This document shows, in pieces, positions 1-11,849 of a stretch of DNA of 64,000 bases. Position 1 is the stretch's first letter, and each line of letters opens with the position of its first letter. This DNA comes from Calvatia gigantea (taxonomy: Eukaryota; Basidiomycota; Agaricomycetes; Agaricales; Lycoperdaceae), in assembly GCA_025093985.1 (NCBI GenBank), contig JACAAK010000001.1:2666001-2730000 (forward strand), in the 5' to 3' direction. Under the pieces are notes generated by a model. The model made no database searches, was not told where the DNA came from, and worked only from the letters and a program-made list of their open reading frames with translations. The position numbers and the translations under genes are program-made.

Positions 1-1321
1 TGGTACTAGCTTCTTCGCAGACATAACTTTAAACAGACTCCTTAAACACGTTACTTGCTAGCTTCAGGATCTCAATTCATGGGGATTGTTAACAGGACCC
101 CAATCTTCCATCGAGCTTAAAGAAAACTACATTGAGAACAATCATCTTTGGAAAATCTTATCAGTGCACACCAATACAGACCTCTGCCGTTGTGCGCCTT
201 TCACCGACCCCGGGTTCCTTCGCCTCTACAGATCTTCACAGATAAAAAAATCTTGCCACCATGGCTTCGAATTGGCTTATCCTTTCCGAGCTCTGGAACT
301 CTGCGCATTCCGTGATCTTCGATTGGTTCTTATTACGCATCCAACGAGGCTCAAGGACTATATTAAGTGTTGAGAGATAGTGTGTGGTGTACACTGAACA
401 CGGAAGGATATCGCCTGACGGGGGCGCGGTGGGGGTCCCCCGCCCCAGCAGTGCCTCTGATCGCGATCGATAGTAGACCATAACAATCAAAGCCGACGGA
501 AGAACGTGATCGAGGAACTGACAAGGATGAATGGGACTTGCGATGTTCGGCCCAAGAACAATTCACCAGTGTATTGAACGAGGAATCCGCCAGAATCCAA
601 CGAAGCTATAAGTTACCGGATGGAGGGGATTATTCGTTGCGGGCTGCTCACAAGTGCTCCCCAATATTTGAACAATAGATCATGCACACAAAGGTGTAGA
701 AAGTGTGTTCGGAGTTAATAGACAGCAGCGACAAATGAGAATGATCTAGTAAATCCGCATGTTGGACGCTTGGTTAACACGTGGTATCCTCAGGAAACAG
801 CACAGAAAACGAGATAAACCAGGCGATGGCGGAGATATCTGAATATCGTGTAGGATATAACAGGTGACAATACAATAGGTATGCAGTGCGTGACTGTTGC
901 AGGTAAAGGAATTGCGATCCTTTTCTAGCGCGTGTGCAAATGTCCAGGCGTTGAGTTTTGCAAAGTATAAAGGCACGTAGGATCCGAGGAAATTGCCCGA
1001 CAGGCTTCAGTGACAAAGAATCGGCTTCCATGAAAGACACCCCTTCCCCGATAACTCGAGGTGGGGTTTGACTAGGCGAAGGTGGGGTTGGCCGAGTGGG
1101 CCGCTTGAGGGGGCGGTGATAGAGTACCACGATAGGTAGAGTTCGGACAGTGTGGGTGGGTGGTAGCGGAGGACAGGGATGGCGAAACAAACGAGGTTGC
1201 AAACGATACCGCATCCCAAGAGGGTCAAGAGAATGTGTTGAAGGTGTCTATCCCTGTCTTCGCCGGATCTTGGCTAAATATCACAGATAAGCTTGAGAAA
1301 AGCAACAAACACGAAAGAATA
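1..1321. other. Intergenic sequence, no gene recognised
   Basis: Only short open frames on both strands are present, mostly without an ATG start and with no recognisable domain. A 146-codon minus-strand frame ending at 774 is Pro/Arg/Ser-rich and overlaps a second frame, which is typical of non-coding sequence. I see no tRNA, repeat or splice structure that would rescue a gene. Confidence 0.5.
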
Positions 1322-1907
1322 CTAACATGAAACTGCAATGAGGCGTCTTGCTCCTGCCGGTTGAGCTCTCTCCTTCAGTCTACTACTCCTCCTTAACTCA
1401 GGCGGATCCCTCAATACTGAGGTATCCTCGACTTCCTCCTCCTTTAGGATGACCTCTTGATATGTTCCTACTCTTATCACCCTCTTTTGTCCTATCTGAT
1501 ACTCCTCCCTCGAATACTCCCTCATCTCCACTCGGCCCTCACTAGGATACAATGGAACGCCTTCCTCATAAACGCGTTTGAAGGACAACATAATACTCTG
1601 CTTCCGTCGTCCATGAACCCGTTTAATCTGCGACACAACGAGGCGTCAATAATGGTACCACAGATGGCGGATCATGACATACTGTTGCAAAACGCCTAAG
1701 TTGTTCGACTGGGAACTTTCTTAGCTCCTTTTTGTTGAAGACTTGGAGTGCTTGTTCGCGTAAAGCCTTCTGATACTTGATTTTCTCGGCGAGCCGATCC
1801 TGAGCAGTGGCTTCTAATTGTGTCGGGTTCCTCAGGGGTCTAAGTTTATATGGATGGTTGACTGCTCTAGCGGGTTCTTTGGTTTGACGGTTCCGTCTCG
1901 GAGGCAT
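1322..1907 (-). CDS. Hypothetical protein, two exons, about 176 aa
   Basis: I do not recognise the family. Two minus-strand frames join through a convincing intron. Exon 1 is 1907-1683 (75 codons, ATG at 1907) and exon 2 is 1627-1322. The intron 1628-1682 (55 nt) starts gtatgt, ends gcag and is phase 0. The product is very basic at the N terminus (MPPRRNRQTK), has a charged helical stretch around residues 40-70 rich in Lys, Glu and Leu, and a Glu/Arg-rich C terminus ending in an ELRRSSRLKER-like basic patch. This composition suggests a nuclear or nucleic-acid-associated small protein, or the tail of an old mobile-element ORF. That is inference only. No neighbour explains it. Confidence 0.45.
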
Positions 1908-2420
1908 GGAGAGAAGAAGGTGGTAATGCGTGTGGGAAGATGTGTTGGTGAGAAAACAACCAACTGCGTGGTGTTTTTACGACCTCGAGCGCCAATTGTT
2001 CGTCGGGACTACAAAGGACGCATAGAAACCCCCCATTGTTCTTTCTCGGTTGTGAAGGACCAACCAATCGCAGTCAGAACAGAAGAGCTTGCCCCTTGGT
2101 CATTGTTCAGAACAATCCCGGAGTGAGCGACATACTTTCTGCATCATGGCGACGCTGCGCACAAACAAACAGGAGATAGTGCCAGCCTTGACCCTGATCC
2201 TACTGAATTATCCGCACTATCCAACTGGTACAAATTTCAAACAACCAACCAGAATAACCAACCAGAATAACTTATTATTATTGTACGTACACACCAATCA
2301 GGAGGCCTTTACGTAGGACAGAAATATATAAACAGACGTCTAAAAATGAGAGAGTTGTTGCCCGGGTAAGCTTAGAACTTGAATGAGATCTGAGAATTGG
2401 TACCTCGCCTCTGGGAGTAC
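1908..2420. other. Intergenic sequence with a short tandem repeat
   Basis: About 510 bp between the small spliced gene and the first F-box gene. It holds overlapping short frames with no domain. Near 2243-2268 there is a two-copy 13-bp repeat, listed separately. No coding signal was recognised. Confidence 0.45.
2243..2268. repeat. Two-copy 13-bp tandem repeat
   Basis: The unit aaccaaccagaat occurs twice head to tail and is followed by aac, so the array looks like slippage. It lies in intergenic, A/C-rich sequence. Confidence 0.8.
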
Positions 2421-3785
2421 TCAGAGACGCTCCGGGGTATACTCCTTCCTCGAGTTCCACCAATAATCAGGGAAAGTGTCACCACTGAGCAAGTCCAACG
2501 CCGCCAGCTTCCCCCCAGCAGGACGCGGCTTTCCACCCATGCGTAACAACAACTCCTGATCGACCAGAATTTTGTGGATATTCGGGCGTGCGGAAATGAT
2601 CGTTTCAATCTCCCTGGAAAAGTACCTTATCTGACGACCATTGATCCCCTGAAATGCGAAGACCCGCAAACCTCTCCAACCTTGCTCACCGCCCAGTGAT
2701 TGCAAGTTTCTGAAACTCCGCTCCGGGACTGCTGGACGTGAGCAGAGAACATGTGTTGGAGTGGGAAAAATTTGCATCAATGTGCGCAGATAGTTCACTG
2801 TGAGCGTTTGGTCGACGATTGTGAGGTATTTAAGAGCTGGGAATTTATTCGTGCCTGGTTGGAACTGCGGTGAATCAAGGAGTCGGTGGTAGCTATCACT
2901 GTCCACATGCCAGCGGAGTGATTCGAGATTGGGTGCGCCGAAGAAGAGGATAAACCGAACACCAGTTGCCCCTCGACCTGAAAGCTCAAGGTTTCGAAGT
3001 TTAGGCAGCTGAATAAATGGGCGGTCGTGGTGGATCGGCCAGCTATGCTCCCCGAGGCTTCCACGGATCGACAAGGTGACGAGATTCTGTGGCGTCTGAA
3101 GAATTTCCGCCAAACGGTCAAAATGCAACAGCGGAGCTTGGCCGACCAAGTTAAGATGTAAGGATGTTATGCTGATCAAAGATGGCGTGCATCGAAGAAG
3201 ATCGAGCTCTGCAAACGTGAGCCTGGGCAGGCCACCATTGAATGTGGTGGGAAGAGTAAAATCGTTTCCAGAAATAAATGGATTAAGTTCCTGTGCTCGG
3301 CTATGCCGTCCAACACAAAGGTTCAACCTTTCAAGTAAGGGCGCTTCTGCGCGTTCTAATAGCTGGAGGACATGATACGCGTTCACTTCACGATAAGTGA
3401 ATAGGAATAGATTTTGGAATCGGTGGGCGTGGGACGCAATACGTGCGAGCGTTTTTTTGATCCAAATGGCATCCACACCTTCCCGATAATCGGCGTCATA
3501 CAGATCCAGGCGAACGTCGAGGGGTGTAACACCGGAACGGGTCAGCCACTCGTCCACACAGGGTAAGGATCCCGCTGAGAAGAGCGTAATGGTGGACCAT
3601 AGCTGTGGTGTGGAGACCGCGATTTCACGCCAGTGCTGACATACGTGTGATATAGCTACTTGGAAGGGTAGAAGTTGCCTGTATCGTCGAATTTGGCGAA
3701 GTTCAAGGAAGATGGTGGAGAGGATTTCTGGTGGTAAGGTATTGACCGCCGGCGTCTGTCCATGAACGGGTTTTAAGTGCTGCAT
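2421..3785 (-). CDS. F-box-like protein (single exon, 454 aa)
   Basis: This is a single uninterrupted frame from an ATG at 3785. Residues about 16-66 form a typical Agaricomycete F-box-like segment: LPPEILSTIFLELRQI, followed after a loop by ISHVCQHWREIAVSTPQLW. The remaining 380 residues are Leu-rich with irregular repeats, as in LRR-type substrate-recognition regions. Family knowledge: F-box proteins bind Skp1 and recruit substrates to SCF ubiquitin ligases, and this architecture is greatly expanded in mushroom-forming fungi. The substrate cannot be inferred. The next F-box gene lies about 0.4 kb upstream on the same strand but has a different layout, so the two need not be recent duplicates. 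Confidence 0.85.
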   Translation of the reverse strand: MQHLKPVHGQTPAVNTLPPEILSTIFLELRQIRRYRQLLPFQVAISHVCQHWREIAVSTPQLWSTITLFSAGSLPCVDEWLTRSGVTPLDVRLDLYDADYREGVDAIWIKKTLARIASHAHRFQNLFLFTYREVNAYHVLQLLERAEAPLLERLNLCVGRHSRAQELNPFISGNDFTLPTTFNGGLPRLTFAELDLLRCTPSLISITSLHLNLVGQAPLLHFDRLAEILQTPQNLVTLSIRGSLGEHSWPIHHDRPFIQLPKLRNLELSGRGATGVRFILFFGAPNLESLRWHVDSDSYHRLLDSPQFQPGTNKFPALKYLTIVDQTLTVNYLRTLMQIFPTPTHVLCSRPAVPERSFRNLQSLGGEQGWRGLRVFAFQGINGRQIRYFSREIETIISARPNIHKILVDQELLLRMGGKPRPAGGKLAALDLLSGDTFPDYWWNSRKEYTPERL

Positions 3786-4179
3786 TTTCGAAGTATTTTT
3801 GCCCTAGACGACACCAGGTGGGTTTGAGAGAACTTGTCGCTAGAAGAACAACTTCAACTTCTCGACGAACGGCTGAGCGGGGCTTAGGGAATGCCTGCCT
3901 TTGTTTATATCCAAGGTTGTAGGAAGCGGGCGCAGTAACTGTGCACGGCTGCAGTGTATAAACGAAAATTGGTAACGGGAACCTCTACGGGATCAAAAGT
4001 TGCAATTTCACCCAATCCGGATTATTGGTTTCGGACGACAAATATATCTATATAATCACACAGTCAACAAGAAAATATGTACTTGGGTACGAGTGCGAAC
4101 AGGTCGACGCTCCAGGGGCTAGCTGCACCTCAAAGCTGAAGCGTAGAAGGTATACCGAATTACAATAATAATTATGGGC
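3786..4179. other. Short intergenic region between two F-box genes
   Basis: 394 bp containing the upstream region of the 2421-3785 gene and the 3' flank of the next. It includes an AT-rich stretch around 4040-4060. No ORF or RNA gene was recognised. Confidence 0.5.
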
Positions 4180-5184
4180 TCAGGCCATGCCGTCTTGCAT
4201 TATCTGGTGCTTCTGCTCAACCATGCCCCAGAAATTTGTAGGTTGCCCACCGCACCGTAGTCCCTTTACATCCTTCCACTCTTCCCTCCACCCCCCCAGC
4301 ACACCCTCTATAATCATCACTCTCGAATCTATCTCCTGAAGCTTGGAAACTTGCATCCATATGTTGGATTGGTCCAGAGTATCAAGTGACGCCCCCCAAA
4401 GCGCCTCAAAAATGGTAACAACCACAAGCTTCAGATTCTTCCTCGCTGACAGCAAGGATGCAATGTCTTCCACAAAAGTAATGTCGTTATCCTCGTTCGA
4501 ATCCGCACGTCGCGCCAGTTGCAGATGTGTCAAGTTCGGCGCGCCTCTGAATGCGGCGATAATTGACGACGGAGATTGCCACGTGTTACTCGGTTCGCAA
4601 ATTCGGAGGTGCGTGAGAGAGGTCGAAAAATAGTCTGGCAAGAACGTAATCGTCATGGAAGATGACAAAGTGGAGTTGGTGAGGCTTTCAAATGATTGGA
4701 TAGTCAGGTCTATCGGTCCGTCATGAACGAGGTGCCCAGTTGTAGAGATACTAATTTGGTCGCAAGATGGCACCGCGACAGCGCGTAATGATGAACATTG
4801 CGCCATAATTTGCCGAAGTTGTCGCTCGGTGTTGGACGTGAAATACTCGGGCTCCCAGGTAATGGCCAATCTCTTGACCTGTGTCAAGAGGTGGGACGAG
4901 CGCGGAGAGGAAGCGGTACGATGGAAAAGGCTGATGTTACGGGGGTCGTCAAGGACGACTGTACGGTAGATAATGGTGTTGACGAATTGTCTAAGGAATT
5001 GAGAAATCAAAGCAAGTTCCTGGGGGCGGTGATTCAACAGGGCGAGTTCTAGGATATGGATGATGATCTCTGCAGGCAGCTCGTGCAAAAATGAAGGGGA
5101 TGACTTGGCCAGCAATGATAAGGAAAGGGCACGCCTTCTCATTGTCCCTTTGGAGAGTGCCAAGGTCTGGGTATAGATGGTCAT
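4180..5184 (-). CDS. F-box-like/LRR protein (single exon, 334 aa)
   Basis: One frame from an ATG at 5184. After a basic N terminus (residues 1-27) there is an F-box-like segment at about 32-75 with LHELPAEIIIHILELALLN and the aromatic/basic continuation LISQFLRQFVNTIIYRTVVL. The rest is a Leu/Ser-rich region of the kind in Agaricomycete F-box proteins that carry diverged leucine-rich repeats. The length is in the usual range for this short subclass. The expected role is a substrate adaptor of an SCF ubiquitin ligase. No substrate is evident. A start further upstream is not supported by sequence. Confidence 0.78.
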   Translation of the reverse strand: MTIYTQTLALSKGTMRRRALSLSLLAKSSPSFLHELPAEIIIHILELALLNHRPQELALISQFLRQFVNTIIYRTVVLDDPRNISLFHRTASSPRSSHLLTQVKRLAITWEPEYFTSNTERQLRQIMAQCSSLRAVAVPSCDQISISTTGHLVHDGPIDLTIQSFESLTNSTLSSSMTITFLPDYFSTSLTHLRICEPSNTWQSPSSIIAAFRGAPNLTHLQLARRADSNEDNDITFVEDIASLLSARKNLKLVVVTIFEALWGASLDTLDQSNIWMQVSKLQEIDSRVMIIEGVLGGWREEWKDVKGLRCGGQPTNFWGMVEQKHQIMQDGMA

Positions 5185-5966
5185 GGTCGTTATGGGTATT
5201 GGACCCGTCTAGTGGGGTGGAAGAGAAATCTAGGAATTGAAGGGATAAGATAGAGTCTATAAGTATGAGCAATCGCGTCAGAACAGGACAAACAAGTTAA
5301 GCAGGTTGCATGGAGGGTTAAAATATTGTGACTCCCGAATGTATCCGAAGATAACCATTGCGTTACGCCCTAAATTCGGCAACGGGATCGCGTTGTTGCG
5401 ATGACATGACATCAGATCCCAGAGCTATGAATAGAAAGGGGGAGGTTCTGCCACACATGCGGTAAATTATGAGGTCCGTTATGGCAGTCTCCAATACCGT
5501 AAGCAAAACGAGAGCCTCCGCTGGGGTTTTCGCCTTGCCAGCTAATTTCGATTGTGTTGTGTCAATCGCGAAGAGCCACATTCACGAAAAGCTGGTGAAG
5601 ATGGGAACCAGAGAACGCTCCGAGCGGATCGCGAGAAGCACATCGGGCGTCCGGATTGAGCCGTCGAAAGGGTCCAATTATGAGAACTGAACGTCCCTTT
5701 GATCAACGTTTGAACCCCCACCCACCCCCACCATCACAGGAGTGCGGAGAAGACAAGTGGCGTGTTTGCACTGAACTCGAAATTGTAGAAGCGGGCCCGA
5801 TGACTAGGCAATTTAAACAGCTTGTATTATGAGATTAGCTAACTGATTACATGTCAGTATCAATTGGTGGCACTCCCAATACCAATGCAGAGCCTTCCGA
5901 GATAGGTAGTCTTGAATAGAACGGTAGCATTCTGAACACTGAGCTCCTATTATAGAGGTCACAGAA
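5185..5966. other. Intergenic sequence, no gene recognised
   Basis: Between the 3' end of the deacetylase gene (stop at 5967) and the start of the F-box gene at 5184. Only short frames with no family resemblance appear. It should contain the F-box promoter and the deacetylase 3' UTR. Confidence 0.45.
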
Positions 5967-7983
5967 TCAATCATCGGTAGGGCGGTCATCGGTAGGGCGG
6001 TCAGCCGTATACGCTTGTCTGCCTTTGACCCAGGTACTCAGTACGGCACCTTGCCGGTTGAGGACCACAAAATCGGCGTCAGCACCGGGGCGAAGCGTTC
6101 CCTTCTTGTTCTCTATACCAAGGCACCTAGATGTAAGAATAAATAAGTCAGGTAACATAACGAGCGAATCACGTTGCTCACTTGGCAGGATTGTAGGTAG
6201 CACATTTGATAGCTTCTCCAAGAGAACATCCCGTGAATCGCGAAAAGTTGCGGACACATTTATCCAATGTGATAACACTATGGCACAGCCCGACGAATGA
6301 GCGCCCATTCAGAAACCGAGGACTGGGCTACGCACCTTCCGGCAAGGACATTTGTTCCCTCAAGGAACAGTCTTTCGCCTTCTTTGACATAACGCTGTCC
6401 GTCTCGCCACTCATAAACACCATCCCTTAACTGAGGATCAAGGATTTTCATGGCTGATGTCGACAAACCTCAGAGATGGTACTTAAATAACAACGGGGTG
6501 TACGTACCATCTGTAATGAGGATACATCCTTCGGGATGCGCAGAATAAGCGAGCTATTGATACGGATGAGAGATTCAGACTAGCGATTTTTAAAACCTGC
6601 TGGAAAAACGCACTCGAACAGAATTAGGGTGGCAGTGTATTCCATCAACAATTAATCCATAGAATGGCCGTTCGAACTCCATATCAGCGACCTCACCCTT
6701 GTCGAGATGGAGGGTCTTTCTACTTTTTCGACTTGTGGCGCTTGACGGCGTTGTAGCACCACTCCCTCGTGACACCGCAGAAGTCGGGGTCTGTGGAGGA
6801 GTCGCACCGCCACCCTCCGAGACGGGTTCTTCCATAATGGAGCCCTCGTTGAGCACTGGAGTTCCCGCTCTGGTCTGGTCCACTGATTCAGGTGAGGGCG
6901 AGATGTGCGGAGATGCACCTAGAAGGCCAATGATAGAAGGATCTCTATGATGCAACAGCGGCATTGCATTGAACAAGTGAGTAATAAGTTTGGCTCCGTG
7001 ACGGACTGCATCCGTCGCAATATCGGTAGTGGCAACGCTAGATACGAAAGTCAGAAAGGAGCGTCGTATTTTCCCCGAAAAGATGCCTTGCCTGTGACCA
7101 ATCGAGAAGATGATTCCACGCTTGCTCAAACTCTTTATAGCGTCCATGACACCGGCAATCTCAGGAGCAGCAGTGATGAGCCTGACGGCCCCAGAAAGCT
7201 CACTGTCCATCAGCCAATCTTCGTGATGAACAAGGTTGTCCGTTCCGTAAACTTCTTCGAAAGATGCTCTTCCATTCGGGGCATCAAGAAGGAATGAAGG
7301 TGTATGGGCGCCTCGTTTTTCGTAGTCAATAAAAGGACCCTCTGCATGCCATCCAAGGAAGGCAGCTGAGGTTTCCGTTTGGAAGGGACGCAGGAGTGGC
7401 AGGACTTTAGGATAGAAAGACTTTTCTTGGGTCTGTCAACCTGGGTGTGAGTCTGCTAGCCAAGGTGAGGGTATCCGAGAAACACACAATAAGAGTCGGA
7501 AGTATGCTGACGAGTCCCACGTCAGATAAGTAACTTCTTGCCTGCGGGAGACTGACTCACGACGTAACACCTGTTTCGATTATCCTTTCCGCCACCATGT
7601 GCAACCCCTTCTTGTATGCACCTTCATCGCCTTCGTAGACAGAGAAGTCAAACCCATAAGCACCGTTAAGCTGGAGATCAATAAACCCTGGGCTGTTCAA
7701 TCTCATGATTAGGGACACCGCCACAAAATTGGATTCAAGGGGCAGACCTGAGGATGTTCCCGCCAAGGTCAACAATTCTCTCTGGTCTAGTTCGTCGTAA
7801 ATAGAAGGTTTTCTGGTATATGCAATTAGCACCCGTGGTCGGGGATATCATAGCCGGGATTACCTGGGCGTCTAGAATCACACCACGACGTTCGTCGATC
7901 CATAGATCCTTCTCAACTAAACTTCCATCCTCTTGAGGCAGTAAACAGTTAGTGAAACAAACGAGGCTGTTGGGAGAGGTCAT
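5967..7983 (-). CDS. nagA: N-acetylglucosamine-6-phosphate deacetylase (10 exons, 506 aa)
   Basis: It hydrolyses GlcNAc-6-phosphate to glucosamine-6-phosphate and acetate in the cytosol, the step committing chitin-derived GlcNAc to catabolism. Exons 5' to 3': 7983-7864, 7812-7748, 7692-7561, 7506-7488, 7432-7092, 7037-6614, 6553-6508, 6453-6336, 6277-6182, 6126-5967. All joins keep phase. Conserved motifs are intact: GFIDLQLNG near residue 65, metal-binding GWHAEGPF (139-146), SIGH (222-225), THLFNAM (245-251), DGIHCHPNS (357-365) and the catalytic Asp in LITDAM (D382). Fungal deacetylases are usually 400-450 aa. The extra length is a Ser/Thr/Pro-rich insertion at roughly residues 265-345. 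Intron 7038-7091 is GC-AG, and exon 4 is only 19 nt. The C terminus ends in a duplicated DRPTD unit. No other GlcNAc-pathway gene adjoins it. Confidence 0.93.
5971..6000. repeat. 15-bp tandem duplication at the 3' end of the deacetylase CDS
   Basis: The unit tcatcggtagggcgg occurs twice in direct tandem. It is in frame and encodes the duplicated DRPTD pentapeptide next to the stop codon, so it adds five residues without harming the frame. Confidence 0.9.
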
Positions 7984-10900
7984 GGTGGGGTTATAGAAGG
8001 TCCTGGAGGCGGTTCTGAGTCAAGTCTCGGCTCTGGAGTCTATTTGAGGCAGTAATGGTAACTCGTTCATCAGCCCACATGGAACTCGGGATACCTGGCT
8101 TAAGCAAATCAAGTGAGACGCTCCGTTTCCCTCACTTTTGTTGACCGAAGTTCCGTCGAGTGTCTTAAGATCGCAGGTACGTTCGTTCCTGATACAGCAT
8201 TCGCAGGACATCAACCGAGGCAAAACCCCTAATCCATTTGTTTTTCAAGACAACGATTCGGTGTGCTCCGTGGCTCGTCAGGTGGCCGAGGGATGTTACG
8301 ACCATTTGCAGATAACTTTCGTGGGGAACAAGAGTTGTGGCGCCGGAAAAGCATGTGATCCACGGCGCTGGCCGTCTGCTGCGGTCCATTGGCGATTTGC
8401 CTCCCAGGTAAATTGCCGGCTCTCGGGCCGGTGACGGCATGCTCTTCGATCAAATCCTCGACAAAGTACCCAGGCAGCCAGGCCAGAATACTTTAACCAA
8501 ACGTTACCTTGCATGGTGAGCCTGGCTCGGGTCCCCTCGACTCTCTGGATTTGTGGCAGTGGGTTGTTCCCTTCCCAGGGGAAACAATGCTCCAAAGGTC
8601 CGCACATGCTTTGGATAACCAACCTAGACCAGCCATCCCCCTTTACTCCCGGTCCGGGTGAATATAGCAATGTATCTTATCAATTGGCCGACTCCTACGA
8701 TACTAATTACCGGTTCTACCTCAGCGTCAGTTAAGATCGGCCCAGGGTAATAGAATGCATGGAGAATTGTTGCGACTCTATCATTCCGAACACCTAAACA
8801 TCATCTCTTGGACCATGCACGCACGAAAGAAGCACTTGGATTCCATGGTTCACCTGGTCACCTGAAAACGAGACATGGTTTCCCCTTTTTTCACCTGAAA
8901 CTAATCCTGATCTTGTGGTCCCGTAAAAACGGCTTGACTGCAATACCTCGGTTGACCCTGTCCAAGACACCCCTATCTCATTTGCGGCCTCTGCGTCGTG
9001 GCCATTTGTGCAACCTCCCGTCAACTCAGCCACTTATTCCACGTCTGCTTTCAATCGCTGGACCATACGAAAAGGAGTTTCGCAGAAAAGCGACTGGCTA
9101 ACAATCAACACCCGCTCGCGTACGACAGACGGAAAAGTGTGACTCAATTGAACTTCTGGCGAATACCATCCCTAGCACTATTTGGAGGAACACCCAGGGA
9201 TTGAGAACACTTAAAGGTGGCCAAAGCCCTTGGTAGAAACGGGACACTCCTCAACTACATTCCTCAATATTCTTATTACAAAATAACGTTACGCCTTGTC
9301 TGTTTCAACTTTCCCAACGGCCAGCACCGACTCTCGGTGCAAGCAACACAATGCAATCAAAGGACTCATGAGACACCCCTACTTCTTAAACATTGATAAT
9401 CAGGCGACAACTCGTGCCTTGTGAATCCGCACATAATCACTCCAACTTCCCATACACTCAGGAACCAGAGATCTTATTCGCACATGGATTTAAGTATGTA
9501 CTCAGGTCCAAAGCAAATACAGAAGCTTCCGATGTCACTCCTCTCCCGGAGAACCTGAATATTCGAAGGTACGTGGGGCCCCTTCGAAACTCTCACCTTA
9601 ACCCTCGGCCGTCTAGCCGCTTCCCCGCCCGCCCGCCGAGGGACTCCCAGGCAGCTTTCTACCATTTGATTCTTGCAAGTGCCCTTCACTGATCCTGCCA
9701 GGGGTTTGGGCGTTCATGCGTCATTTTGTTATTCTGTTCTCTTCATGACGCATCTACCTCGTACCCAAGTGCCGTCCCTTGGGATAAATTGTGTGCGAGA
9801 AGGTTTTCCGTGACTCCACTTGGTGACTGGAATAACGATCAAGGCCCTCGTATCGTATTCAATCCCTCGAATGCAAACACTATTGGGGTCAAGATACAGC
9901 AAAGGTAAAGGAGAGCTGACTACAAAAGGTCTTTTGAACTATTGTATCCAAAGGATAATGCTAAGTTTGTAAAGAAATTTTAACCAAGCATCCTTCGAGT
10001 GACCAAATGATCACCACCCCTCTAAAGTCCTCGACCCTGCAAATAGTATGACATCTAGCCGCCAGAGGACTTGGGCTCATCCGCCATACGGCCGCAAATT
10101 CAAGTCAAACTTAGGTCCTGTAGGTTATACCTCGTGCCCTGAACCGCACGTAACCTAGCCCTAACAGTTACGTCCGAGTATGCATCATAACCCCAATTCT
10201 CCAGAGTCTCAACTTATCTGTATTAATTACTTATCAAATGAGATCTACGCGTTTTAAGCATGCAGTGTGCAGGTCCACGCTTACGACGGGGCACGACCTT
10301 GGTGGCAGGGGTCCTAGACTCCATTCACTTTGCCGAATGAACAGCGTGCCATGGCGGCGTTCACCACATTCTACACAAGAACTTGCACGAACACATATAC
10401 TTCCACTACCCACAGTATTACCCGGTTTCACTCCCATATCAGTCTCCCAATGATCTGCTGCCGGTGACACATGGTCTCGTAACTCATGGTAGTCACCAAT
10501 CCACCGTCACTTTTGCAGAGAAACTTTCCTATACATAGCGATTATTCGTCCCCCGATATGCTAGCACCCAAATCCCCTGGGTGACCATCAAAGGCAGGGC
10601 AGGCAGGTGGCCATACGCCTGTTGCAATGAGGTCAAATCGCTCATCCTGCGGCAACCAGACAGCGCGGCAGTTGTACATCAGCAACTTGTGTTGAACACA
10701 TAGATCCGTAGTTGCTTAGATTATTCCCACCGTGTCTTAGTATGAGTGTACTTGTAACGGTTAGATGATGCAGAGCTCGGCATCTACATATCATCAGCAA
10801 CTTGTGCACCCGATACCTTATAGAAGTACTATTTCAAGCGAGAATCTCATGGTAAAGCCGCAAGTCACGACATTCAATCTTCAAAGCTTCAGCATCGGAC

Positions 10901-11849
10901 GCCCGACAAATGCCAGGTTATGAAATTACATAGGGAGCGCTCGCTGCCAAATTTTTTAATTGGTCTGTAAAAGTGGCATTTGGTTGGCACTAGGCAGAAG
11001 GCGCCGCCACTGGGAGTTGAAATTTCAAAACGTGAGATTTCTCAAGTCGAGCCTAGATGGGAACAGGCGTGAATGCCAAAAAAAATTGGCGAGCACACCG
11101 GGCGCCGCTTGTGGGATAGGCACCAGAATTTTTGCGCAAATTTTAAGAATACATGATACGCTTAAAAATGTTAAAATAGAACTTGAAGATTTATTTGAGT
11201 TCAACACTGCCGAGTTCTCATGAGAAAAAAAATGTATTTGAGGTTCCTGAAAGCCCAGACGCTACCAGAAAAAAACTACTACTATCCGTAAACGACTTCC
11301 ACGGCTGATTAACAAAAAAAAAAAAAGAGAACAGATTTTAAGGTTCGATAGCAAGAAGGAAGAGGAGAGGGTTATGAATAGGGTATATGCTAGAGATATG
11401 TATATGTAGGTGCGTGATAATCAAGTACTAAACGGTGACGATGATGCTGCATGGAGGACATGGTGGGTTGAGGTATCTGTTCGACATAGAGGGAGGGGGG
11501 AAGGGAGGTACCACCGCCAATTTTGATAAAAATTAGATGAAATCGAAAAAAGACAGGCGCATATCGAAGGGGGATGGAAAAGATCAACCTTCGCCAACAA
11601 AGAAGCTTCGCTTGAGAAGATATAAACAGAGGGTATTTTGGGGAGGGGGTGGGGTTGACATAGATAATGTACACGAAGCGACGCTTGCGAATGAGGGATG
11701 CGGATGATCGTCCAAATAATATAAGGTCGGAAAAGAAGGAATCCGGGGACTAGATGGGTTGTACGGTATGAGTCGGAGGGAATAACAATAAAGGTCGGAG
11801 GATCACTAGAGCGCCTGGTCCAGTGGATTATGTGGTTGGACCATGCGGC
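7984..11849. other. Gene-poor region of about 3.9 kb
   Basis: No coding gene could be supported. Overlapping frames of 60-125 codons occur on both strands between 8.0 and 10.5 kb, but none has a domain, coherent composition or joinable introns. A 15-mer (catcagcaacttgtg) occurs twice, near 10.68 and 10.79 kb. There is a 13-A run at 11314-11326. The right end (about 11.4-11.85 kb) probably holds the 3' UTR of the bZIP gene. The stretch may be decayed mobile-element or duplicated sequence, but I cannot show this. Confidence 0.4.

Noticed and set aside
7984..11849. LTR retrotransposon or DNA transposon remnants
   Set aside because: No paired terminal repeats, target-site duplications, or transposase/RT motifs could be seen on either strand.
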